Origin: CAIMUS01 sp046347625
GTDB taxonomy: Bacteria; Pseudomonadota; Gammaproteobacteria; Competibacterales; Competibacteraceae
Reading direction: 5' to 3'
DNA length: 64,000 bases
Assembly: GCA_046347625.1 (NCBI GenBank)
Contig: JAXMFU010000002.1
Coordinates: forward strand, 930,001-994,000
The notes beneath the pieces were generated by a model. The model was given only the letters and a program-made list of their open reading frames with translations, searched no databases and was not told the DNA's origin. This document shows, piece after piece, positions 33,148-40,999 of the stretch; within the stretch, counting starts at the first letter, position 1; each line of letters starts with the position of its first letter. The position numbers and the translations under genes are program-made.

Positions 33148-36100
33148 ATGTCTAAACCGATAACGGCCGTTTGGCCCGGCAAACCCTATCCCTTAGGCGC
33201 CACCTGGGACGGGGAGGGGGTCAATTTTGCCTTATTTTCCGAGCATGCCGACAGGGTGGAACTGTGCTTATTCGACGCCGGCGGACGGCGGGAATACCAG
33301 CGCATCGAACTCTGCGAGCAAACCGATCAAATCCGGCATGCCTATCTGCCCGAAGTCCGCCCCGGCCAATTATACGGTTACCGGGTCTATGGCCCTTACC
33401 AGCCGGAGCAGGGACATCGGTTCAATCCGCACAAGCTGCTGTTGGATCCTTACGCCAAAGCCATCATCGGCGCCATCCAGTGGAGCGACGCCCAGTTCGG
33501 CTACCGTATCGGCAGCCCCCAGGAAGATTTAAGCTTCAGCCGCCGCGACAGTGCGCCCGGCATGTCCAAGTGCCAGGTGATCGATCCCTCTTTCGACTGG
33601 GAGGGGGACCGACGCCCCAACACCCCCTGGCATCAAACGATTATTTATGAACTGCACGTCAAAGGTTTTACCCAACTGCATCCCCATATTCCGCCCGAGT
33701 GGCGCGGCACTTATGCCGGTTTGGGCGCCGCCCCGGTTATCGACCACCTCAAGCGTCTGGGCATCACGGCGGTGGAACTCCTGCCGGTACATACCTTTAT
33801 CGACGACCGCCTGTTGCTGGAAAAAGGGTTGAAAAATTACTGGGGCTACAATTCCATCGGTTATTTCGCCCCCGAACCCCGCTATTTTGCCGGCGGCCAT
33901 CTCAATGAGTTCAAGCAGATGGTCAAGACCCTGCACGCCGCCGGCATCGAGGTGATCCTGGATGTGGTCTATAACCACACCGCCGAGGGCAACCACCTGG
34001 GGCCGACGCTGTGCTTTCGGGGCATCGATAATGCCGCTTATTACCGCCTGGTGGCGGGCAATGCCCGTTATTACATGGATTATACCGGTTGCGGCAATAC
34101 GCTCAATATGATGCATCCAAGGGTACTCCAACTGATCATGGACAGCCTGCGCTACTGGGTCATCGAGATGCATATCGATGGTTTCCGCTTCGACCTGGCG
34201 GCGGCCCTGGCACGGGAGTTACACGAAGTCGATCAACTGGGCGCCTTCATGGACATTATTCATCAGGATCCGGTGCTGTCGCAGGTCAAGCTGATCGCCG
34301 AACCCTGGGACCTGGGCGAAGGCGGCTATCAGGTGGGTAACTTTCCGGTGGGCTGGACCGAATGGAACGGTCGCTATCGGGATGTGGTGCGCGATTACTG
34401 GCGGGGTGAGGGCGGCTTGATGGGGCAACTGGCCTACCGGCTGACCGGCTCCAGCGATCTGTATCAACACAGTGGCCGCCGGCCCTATGCCAGCATCAAT
34501 TTTATTACGGCGCATGACGGCTTTACGCTGTACGATCTGGTCAGCTATAACGAGAAGCATAACGATGCCAACGGGGAAGACAACCGCGACGGGGAATCCC
34601 ATAACCGCAGTTGGAACTGTGGCAGGGAAGGCGATACGACCGACCCGGAGGTGCTGCGGCTACGGCAGCGGCAGCGCCGCAATTTGCTGGCGACGCTGCT
34701 GCTGTCGCAGGGTGTGCCGATGCTGCTGGCCGGCGATGAAATAGGCCGGACCCAGCGGGGCAATAATAATGGTTATTGTCAGGACAATGAACTGAGCTGG
34801 GTCAACTGGGATATAGCCTGGCTGACCGATAATCGCGAGTTATTCGAATTCACCCGCCGCCTGATCGAGTGGCGCAAGCACCATCCGGCGCTGCGTCGCC
34901 GGCATTTTTTTCAGGGGCAACGTATCCGTGGGGCGGGCGTCAGGGATATTATCTGGCTGAATCCGGCGGGAGACGAAATCGGCGATGACGAGTGGGACCA
35001 TCATCTCGCCCGCTCCTTCGGCATGTATCTGGTCGGCGAGGCCCTGGAAGAACAGGACGAGCGCGGTCACTGGGTCAAGGACGACGATTTCCTGCTGCTA
35101 CTGAACGGCCATCACGAGGCCGTTACCTTTACCCTGCCCTGGAAGGGCGATGGCGAAGTCGTGCTGGATACCGCTCTGCCCGAAGAGGGTCACGGCCGGC
35201 TACACGGTGACCAATCCTATCGATTACCGGGCCGGTCGCTGGTGTTGCTGACCCAGCGGCGGCAGGCCGGTCAGGTGGCGGTGCCGCTGCTGCGGCGGCG
35301 TTATTTCATGCCTTTCGGCGCGCAGGTACTGGAAGGTGGTCGGATTCGGTTCCGGCTGTGGGCGCCGGTGGCGGAGCGGGTGGAGGTATTGCTGGAGGGA
35401 GCGGGCGGTGGTGCCATTATCCTGCCGATGGAAGCCAGAGAAGGGAACTGGTACGAATTGACCACCGATCGGGCCAAGGTGGGCGATTTCTATCGTTACC
35501 GGATCAATGGCGTAAGAAAAGTCCCCGATCCGGCTTCCCGTTATAACCCCCAGGGCGTACACGGTCCCAGCCAGATTCTGGAGCCGGGTCAGTTTGTCTG
35601 GAATGACCGCAATTGGCGCGGTCGACCCTGGGAAGAGGCGGTTATTTATGAACTTCATATCGGTGCCTTTACCCCGCAGGGCACCTTTGCCGCCGTCAAG
35701 GAGCGGCTGGATTATCTGGTGGAACTGGGTGTGACGGCCATTCTACTACTACCGGTCGGCGCCTTTGCCGGGACGCGCAACTGGGGTTACGACGGAGTAC
35801 TGCCGTTTGCGCCCAGTGCTACCTACGGCCATCCGGACGAGCTGAAAGACTTGATTCAGACGGCCCATCATAAAGGACTCATGGTTCTGCTGGATCTGGC
35901 CTGTCACTACTTTGGCCCCGAGGGCAATTATCTGCCTGTTTATGCGCCCGCCTTCTTTGCACAGCGTTCCATCGGGCTGGCGGGCAGCATGATCGACCTC
36001 AATGCGGCAATCGCGCACGAATTTATTCTCCACAACGCCCTGTACTGGCTGGAGGAGTTCCATCTGGATGGTCTGCGCTTGAGCCCGGCGCTGTTGCCCG

Positions 36101-37104
36101 AGCACGAAGGGCAAATGGATTTATTGGACGCGCTTGCCCATGCGGTCCGCGAAGGTCCCGGCAGACACCGTCACTGCTATCTGCTGCTGGATTACGATCG
36201 CCATGCCGCCCGTTATCTCCAGTGGGATCATCACAGCGAGCCGCGCCGTTACGAAGCCGTCTGGAATACCGCCGCCCAGGAGTCCATGCAGGTAGTGCTC
36301 ACTGGTGAAACCGAAGGGCTGGATCCGGCTTATGCCGAGCGGCCGCTAGACTGGTTGGGCGCTTGTTTGAGTGGAGGTTTCGTCGCCGGCAACGAGCCGG
36401 CGGGAGACGGCGGGTCCGGTCGCCTGTTGCCAACCGCCTTTGTCACTTTCCTGCAGGATCATGCCCGGATCGGCAACCGGGCGCTGGGTGAGCGCATTCA
36501 CCAATTGGCCCCGACTCGGCCGCTGCGGGCACTGGTGGCGACCTATCTGCTCGCGCCCATGCCGCCTGCGCTGTTCATGGGCGAAGAGTTCGCCGCCGCA
36601 CAACCGTTTTTATACTTTTGTGACTTTAACCGCGATCTGGCAAAGACAATCGTCATGACTCGGCGTAAAGCCTTTGCTCAGCTTAAGGCGTTCCGCACGC
36701 CCAAAGCCCGGGCCCGGATTCCCGATCCCACGTCTGTGGCCACCTTTGAGCGCTGCAAGCTGGACTGGGAGAGTATGCAGCAGCCATCCCAGACGGACTG
36801 GTTGAATTTCTATCGCTGCCTGCTGGCTATCCGTCACCGGGAAATCATCCCCCGGCTGGCCGGCATGCACGAGGGGCTGGTCCGTTATACCCGGCTGGAC
36901 GAGCGGGGTCTATCGATCCAATGGACCCTGGGGGACGACTCGGTGCTGACCCTGCTGGGAAATTACGGCGAGGTTCCGCTGCAAGGACTGCAACGGCCGG
37001 AAGGCGTGGTGCTCTGTGCCCAGCCCGGCGAAGCGGACGAAGCACTCAGCCAGGGCAGGCTGCCACCGTGGTCGGTGGTGTGGTTATTGAGGGCTGCTGT
37101 GTAA
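33148..37104 (+). CDS. glgX: Glycogen debranching enzyme GlgX fused to a catalytically degenerate TreZ-like domain
   Basis: A 1318-residue fusion. Residues 1-715 are a GlgX/isoamylase-type enzyme cleaving alpha-1,6 branches of glycogen: carbohydrate-binding N-domain (KPYPLGATWDGEGVNFALFS), then a GH13 barrel with nucleophile D349 (DGFRFDLAA), acid E385 (IAEPWD) and D457 (TAHDGFTL). Residues 717-1318 resemble malto-oligosyltrehalose trehalohydrolase TreZ, including FRLWAPVAERVEVLLEG, VIYELHIGAFTPQGTF, and a DUF3459-like end. There the nucleophile site is S979 (DGLRLSPA) and the third acid is A1106 (LQDHARIGNR, usually QNHDQIGNR), so the unit is probably inactive and may bind glucan. The ATG at 33148 has AGGGGA upstream. 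The gene is divergent from the kai operon. Confidence 0.92.
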   Translation: MSKPITAVWPGKPYPLGATWDGEGVNFALFSEHADRVELCLFDAGGRREYQRIELCEQTDQIRHAYLPEVRPGQLYGYRVYGPYQPEQGHRFNPHKLLLDPYAKAIIGAIQWSDAQFGYRIGSPQEDLSFSRRDSAPGMSKCQVIDPSFDWEGDRRPNTPWHQTIIYELHVKGFTQLHPHIPPEWRGTYAGLGAAPVIDHLKRLGITAVELLPVHTFIDDRLLLEKGLKNYWGYNSIGYFAPEPRYFAGGHLNEFKQMVKTLHAAGIEVILDVVYNHTAEGNHLGPTLCFRGIDNAAYYRLVAGNARYYMDYTGCGNTLNMMHPRVLQLIMDSLRYWVIEMHIDGFRFDLAAALARELHEVDQLGAFMDIIHQDPVLSQVKLIAEPWDLGEGGYQVGNFPVGWTEWNGRYRDVVRDYWRGEGGLMGQLAYRLTGSSDLYQHSGRRPYASINFITAHDGFTLYDLVSYNEKHNDANGEDNRDGESHNRSWNCGREGDTTDPEVLRLRQRQRRNLLATLLLSQGVPMLLAGDEIGRTQRGNNNGYCQDNELSWVNWDIAWLTDNRELFEFTRRLIEWRKHHPALRRRHFFQGQRIRGAGVRDIIWLNPAGDEIGDDEWDHHLARSFGMYLVGEALEEQDERGHWVKDDDFLLLLNGHHEAVTFTLPWKGDGEVVLDTALPEEGHGRLHGDQSYRLPGRSLVLLTQRRQAGQVAVPLLRRRYFMPFGAQVLEGGRIRFRLWAPVAERVEVLLEGAGGGAIILPMEAREGNWYELTTDRAKVGDFYRYRINGVRKVPDPASRYNPQGVHGPSQILEPGQFVWNDRNWRGRPWEEAVIYELHIGAFTPQGTFAAVKERLDYLVELGVTAILLLPVGAFAGTRNWGYDGVLPFAPSATYGHPDELKDLIQTAHHKGLMVLLDLACHYFGPEGNYLPVYAPAFFAQRSIGLAGSMIDLNAAIAHEFILHNALYWLEEFHLDGLRLSPALLPEHEGQMDLLDALAHAVREGPGRHRHCYLLLDYDRHAARYLQWDHHSEPRRYEAVWNTAAQESMQVVLTGETEGLDPAYAERPLDWLGACLSGGFVAGNEPAGDGGSGRLLPTAFVTFLQDHARIGNRALGERIHQLAPTRPLRALVATYLLAPMPPALFMGEEFAAAQPFLYFCDFNRDLAKTIVMTRRKAFAQLKAFRTPKARARIPDPTSVATFERCKLDWESMQQPSQTDWLNFYRCLLAIRHREIIPRLAGMHEGLVRYTRLDERGLSIQWTLGDDSVLTLLGNYGEVPLQGLQRPEGVVLCAQPGEADEALSQGRLPPWSVVWLLRAAV

Positions 37105-37130
37105 TGTCATAGGACAAAAGGTATGCAGCT

Positions 37131-37256
37131 ATGCGGAAACAGAAGATTGAATACGATTCCCTGGTCGATGCATTGGTGGCGGTATCCAAGCGATTAAGCC
37201 GGTATGAAACTCGTTACGGGATGGAATCGGACACCACAGGCAAAATTAGCCAATGA
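37131..37256 (+). CDS. Small protein, possible truncated antitoxin-like ORF
   Basis: A 41-residue frame, MRKQKIEYDSLVDALVAVSK then RLSRYETRYGMES, whose stop overlaps the dctQ start by four bases. The YDSLVDALVAVxKRLxRYExxYGMxS pattern resembles small antitoxin-like proteins that continue for another 30 residues (FYxRYxxGELGD). Here that part is absent, so it may be a remnant. No ribosome site is obvious. Confidence 0.45.
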   Translation: MRKQKIEYDSLVDALVAVSKRLSRYETRYGMESDTTGKISQ

Positions 37257-37837
37257 AAATTCTGCTGCAACTGGCCCGAGCGATCGATGCCCTGAATGAG
37301 CGTGTGGGACATAGCATTTACTGGTTGATTCTGATCATGGTCATGATCAGCACAGTGAACGCCCTGTTCCGCAAATTATTCAATATGAGTTCCAACGCTT
37401 TTCTGGAAATTCAGTGGTATCTCTTCGCCGCCGTATTCCTACTCGGTTCCGGCTATACCCTGCTGCGCAACGAGCATGTGCGTATCGATGTCCTCTCCGG
37501 CAAGCTTGGCGCCAGGGCGCAGATTTGGATCGATATCCTCGGCACTCTGCTCTTTCTGTTCCCGTTCACCCTGCTGATTCTCTACGACGGCTGGCACTAC
37601 TTCGTCCTTTCTTTCACCGGTTGGGAATGGTCCCTCAATCCGGGCGGTCTGCTGGTCTGGCCGGCCAAGTTGCTGATTCCGGTGGGTTTCCTGCTGCTTT
37701 TCCTGCAAGGACTGGCACAACTCATCAAATTGATAGGCGCACTGCAAGGGCACGGCGACAGCAGCGACCTACTCGCGCATCACACCGAGGAGGAAGACAT
37801 CGTGGAGACCCTGCTGGGCAAGCCCGACAATAAATAA
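37253..37837 (+). CDS. TRAP transporter small permease DctQ
   Basis: A 194-residue membrane protein with four helices (about residues 20-40, 55-75, 95-115, 135-160), the small subunit of a tripartite ATP-independent periplasmic transporter. NALFRKLFNMSSNAFLEIQW and HVRIDVLSGKLGARAQIWID are typical of the mannitol/chloroaromatic-type DctQ. It lies 12 bases before dctM. No periplasmic binding protein gene is next to it. Confidence 0.9.
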   Translation: MKILLQLARAIDALNERVGHSIYWLILIMVMISTVNALFRKLFNMSSNAFLEIQWYLFAAVFLLGSGYTLLRNEHVRIDVLSGKLGARAQIWIDILGTLLFLFPFTLLILYDGWHYFVLSFTGWEWSLNPGGLLVWPAKLLIPVGFLLLFLQGLAQLIKLIGALQGHGDSSDLLAHHTEEEDIVETLLGKPDNK

Positions 37838-37849
37838 ACGAGAACCGCC

Positions 37850-39271
37850 ATGGCCGAATTCCTGATCGCCACCATTGCACCGCTGATGTTCACGGCACTG
37901 ATCGTCTTTTTACTGCTCGGCTACCCCGTAGCGTTCGCCCTGGCCGCCAATGGCCTGCTGTTCGGTCTTCTGGGAATCCAACTGGGATTGCTCGGACCGG
38001 AGCTGCTGCAAGCCTTGCCGCAGCGCATTTTCGGCATCATGCAGAACGATACCCTGCTGGCCATTCCCTTTTTTACTTTCATGGGACTGATTCTGGAACG
38101 CAGCGGCATGGCCGAGGATCTGCTCGATACCATCGGCCAGTTGTTCGGTCCCCTGCGTGGCGGTCTGGCCTATGCGGTAATCTTCGTCGGCGCCCTGCTG
38201 GCGGCCACGACCGGTGTGGTGGCCGCCTCGGTGATTGCCATGGGCCTGATTTCCCTGCCGGTCATGCTGCGGTATGGCTATGACAAGCGCCTGGCTTCCG
38301 GGGTGATTGCCGCTGCGGGTACGCTGGCCCAGATCATTCCGCCGTCGTTGGTGCTGATTGTCATGGCCGACCAGTTAGGGCGTTCCGTCGGTGATATGTA
38401 TGCCGGTGCGTTTGTGCCGGGCATTCTGCTCGCCGGCCTTGATGCCGCTTTTGTACTGATGCTCACCTTGGTCAAAGGGCATCTGGTGCCGGCATTGCCA
38501 CCACAAGCCCGTAATCTGAGAGGCTTAGGCCTATTGCGACGGGTGCTGTTTTCGCTGGTACCGCCACTGGTACTGATTTTTCTCGTGCTGGGCACGATCT
38601 TTCTGGGCATCGCCACCCCGACCGAGGGTGGGGCGATGGGTGCCACCGGCGCCTTGATTCTGGCGTTGCTCAACCGGCGGCTGGATTGGACGTTATTGAA
38701 GCAGGCAATGGACATCACGGCCAAGCTCTCCTGTTTCGTGATGTTCATTCTGCTCGGCTCGACGGTATTCAGCCTGGTGTTCCGCGCCGTCAACGGCGAC
38801 CTCTGGGTGGAGCACTGGCTGACCGGCCTGCCGGGCGGACAACTGGGTTTTCTGATCGTCGTCAATATCATGGTCTTCGTCCTGGCCTTCTTTCTGGACT
38901 TCTTCGAGCTGTCCTTTATCCTGGTGCCCCTGCTCGGTCCGGTTGCCGATAAACTGGGCATCGATCTGATCTGGTTCGGAGTGCTGTTGGGCGTCAATAT
39001 GCAGACCTCTTTTATGCATCCGCCTTTCGGCTTCGCGCTGTTCTATTTGCGCAGTGTGGCGCCCAGGGAAATAAAGACTGCCGATATCTATTGGGGCGCC
39101 ATTCCCTTTGTCTGCATCCAGCTTGTCATGGTAGCTTTGATCATTGTCTTTCCCGGTCTGGTCGGCATCGATAAGCACAAGGCCGATACCAATACGCCGG
39201 TAATCATCGAGGCACCACCCGCGGATTATTCGCTGCCGCCGCCGAGTTTCAATCTCGAGCCGGAGAAGTGA
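37850..39271 (+). CDS. TRAP transporter large permease DctM
   Basis: A 473-residue protein with about 12-13 membrane helices, the channel-forming subunit driving Na+-coupled uptake of organic acids. Typical DctM segments include PFFTFMGLILERSGMAEDLL, GVVAASVIAMGLISLPVMLR, and IIPPSLVLIVMADQLGRSVG. The end QTSFMHPPFGFALFYLRSVA also fits the family, followed by a hydrophilic C-terminal tail of about 35 residues. The substrate cannot be told without the binding protein. Confidence 0.94.
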   Translation: MAEFLIATIAPLMFTALIVFLLLGYPVAFALAANGLLFGLLGIQLGLLGPELLQALPQRIFGIMQNDTLLAIPFFTFMGLILERSGMAEDLLDTIGQLFGPLRGGLAYAVIFVGALLAATTGVVAASVIAMGLISLPVMLRYGYDKRLASGVIAAAGTLAQIIPPSLVLIVMADQLGRSVGDMYAGAFVPGILLAGLDAAFVLMLTLVKGHLVPALPPQARNLRGLGLLRRVLFSLVPPLVLIFLVLGTIFLGIATPTEGGAMGATGALILALLNRRLDWTLLKQAMDITAKLSCFVMFILLGSTVFSLVFRAVNGDLWVEHWLTGLPGGQLGFLIVVNIMVFVLAFFLDFFELSFILVPLLGPVADKLGIDLIWFGVLLGVNMQTSFMHPPFGFALFYLRSVAPREIKTADIYWGAIPFVCIQLVMVALIIVFPGLVGIDKHKADTNTPVIIEAPPADYSLPPPSFNLEPEK

Positions 39272-39358
39272 GGGTTTTACCAGGGCACGTAATTGTAGGG
39301 TGGGCAGCTTGTCTGCCCACGCTGCTACGATCAGTCCAGGGTGGGCAGACAAGCATTT

Positions 39359-39379
39359 GTAGGGTGCGCACAGCGCACC
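39359..39379. repeat. Dispersed GTAGGGTGCGC palindrome, copy 3
   Basis: GTAGGGTGCGCACAGCGCACC. It follows a related palindromic stretch at 39296-39352 built from GTGGGCAG and CTGCCCAC arms. The rest of the 297-bp gap 39272-39568 has no gene. Confidence 0.7.
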
Positions 39380-39568
39380 GTTGAGAGCACTGGGGTAGTA
39401 ACTGCGCCACCATTATACTTGGATAAATTACTGCAACGCTGTTATCGGCGTTTACTAAACCAAGGGATGTTCAAGGAATAAAGTCCGTACGCAGTACACC
39501 AAGCCTCAATTTATTAGGTATAATAGACAGGCCATCTGAAGCAAGTAACAAAATTGAAGGGGAAGCTT

Positions 39569-40069
39569 ATGAAAACCAGCTATTGCTTTGCCATCTCAAC
39601 ATTGCTCACGGGTCTGTCAATCCCCATGGCCACCCTGGCCGATAACCTAAGTCAGGCGCCATCGGCCGCCTCGCAAACCTCTATCGAAGGTTCAGCCTTA
39701 ATTATTCAAGGTAGCATCGACGTTATTGCCACCAGCCGGGATGTGGTGATTAAATCCATTCAGACTGTCGGCGATGCCATCGTCCTGGTGTTGCAGGGTG
39801 CTTCCGAAGTGGGTACGGTAACCTTGCAGCTTTCCGGTAATACTGCCGGTTACGCCTCGCTGGCTGTGGGCACCACGCTGGAAGTGGTCACCGAGAGCAC
39901 TGGTTATCTACTCACCCAGGCCGGTAAAACGGTTGCCTTTATTCCCAACCAAGTGGGGCGGTCCATGATTTATCATTCTGAACACCCGGGCTCGCCAACA
40001 GGGAAAGCGCTACAAGATTCCGGTCAGGGTCAGGGGCCGCAGAGTTTGGAAGGTAGAGGCAACCAATGA
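39569..40069 (+). CDS. Exported hypothetical protein paired with DUF2145 protein
   Basis: A 166-residue protein with a signal peptide (residues 1-25, ending MATLADN). The mature region is a run of alternating hydrophobic and small residues (LIIQGSIDVIATSRDVVIKS, AIVLVLQGASEVGTVTLQLS) ending in a Gly/Gln-rich tail. No family is recognised beyond its constant partner: the next gene (DUF2145) overlaps it by four bases. An AGGGGAAG ribosome site precedes the ATG. Confidence 0.7.
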   Translation: MKTSYCFAISTLLTGLSIPMATLADNLSQAPSAASQTSIEGSALIIQGSIDVIATSRDVVIKSIQTVGDAIVLVLQGASEVGTVTLQLSGNTAGYASLAVGTTLEVVTESTGYLLTQAGKTVAFIPNQVGRSMIYHSEHPGSPTGKALQDSGQGQGPQSLEGRGNQ

Positions 40070-40866
40070 ACCATTCCTATATACGCTTCATTCTGTTGTG
40101 CTGTTTTCTGCTATCAACGGGGCCGGTGATAGGGGGAACAACCTGCCTGGAGCGTACCATCAGCCCACAAGCGCTCTATGACGCCAGCCGGTTGGCACTG
40201 CAACTGCGTAATGTGCTTGACGCTTCCGGAGCACAACTGGCTCTGGTCGGTAGAATCGGCTCGGATGTCTCCAAATATGGAATTAAATACACTCATGTAG
40301 GCTTCGTCCTCCGGGATCACCCGAAAGGCCGCTGGCTTTTCGTGCACGTGCTGAATCGCTGTGGGACAGACAGTTCCGCTATTTACGATGAGGGGTTGAT
40401 CAATTTCTTTACCGACGACCCCTATAAGCTGGAGGCCGTAGTGATTATTGCCTCGGCTCAACTACAAGAGCGACTGAAGCGGGTGATATTAAGCCCGTTG
40501 GCGGACAGACTGCACCAGCCACACTACAGTGTGGTTGCCTATCCTTTTGCCGACAGTTATCAAAACTCTAATCAATGGTTATTGGAGATGATTGCAGCGG
40601 CTCAGGCCGGAGAAGGGAAGGTTAATAATCGCCAACAGGCCCAGGACTATCTGCTCAGCCGGGGGTATGAACCCGGTCGGATACCGATTGCCGCCACCGA
40701 GCGGGTGGGCGCCACGCTGTTTCGCGCCAATGCGCATTTCCTGGATCATCCTTTATCGGAACGGTTACAGGGCCAGTATCAGGTGGTCACTGCGGAATCA
40801 GTCATCCGTTATCTTGAGAAAACCGATAAGGGAGTGACGGTCAAAGAGATCGAACTCAAACGCTGA
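40066..40866 (+). CDS. DUF2145 domain protein, exported
   Basis: A 266-residue protein with an N-terminal signal peptide. It matches the DUF2145 family: YTHVGFVLRDHPKGRWLFVH (a His as in NlpC/P60-like folds), NRCGTDSSAIYDEGLINFF, and YSVVAYPFADSYQNSNQWLL then E. The family is thought to be periplasmic and may have a cysteine-protease-like fold, with candidate Cys in NRCG and His in THVGF; that catalytic reading is inference. It is coupled to the upstream exported protein. Confidence 0.8.
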   Translation: MNHSYIRFILLCCFLLSTGPVIGGTTCLERTISPQALYDASRLALQLRNVLDASGAQLALVGRIGSDVSKYGIKYTHVGFVLRDHPKGRWLFVHVLNRCGTDSSAIYDEGLINFFTDDPYKLEAVVIIASAQLQERLKRVILSPLADRLHQPHYSVVAYPFADSYQNSNQWLLEMIAAAQAGEGKVNNRQQAQDYLLSRGYEPGRIPIAATERVGATLFRANAHFLDHPLSERLQGQYQVVTAESVIRYLEKTDKGVTVKEIELKR

Positions 40867-40969
40867 AAGCCGCTATCAGCCAGGGGTGTTTATCAGGCAG
40901 TCCATAACGTCAGGAAACAGCCGCCGGGTGCGAAGCAACCGGCCGGCTGCATTCCCTCGTTAGTTCAAT

Positions 40970-40990
40970 GGTGCGCCATGCGCACCCTAC
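40970..40990. repeat. Dispersed GTAGGGTGCGC palindrome, copy 4 (reversed)
   Basis: GGTGCGCCATGCGCACCCTAC, ten bases before the end of the PatZ-like gene that converges from the right. Confidence 0.65.
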
Positions 40991-40999
40991 GATCAAGTG

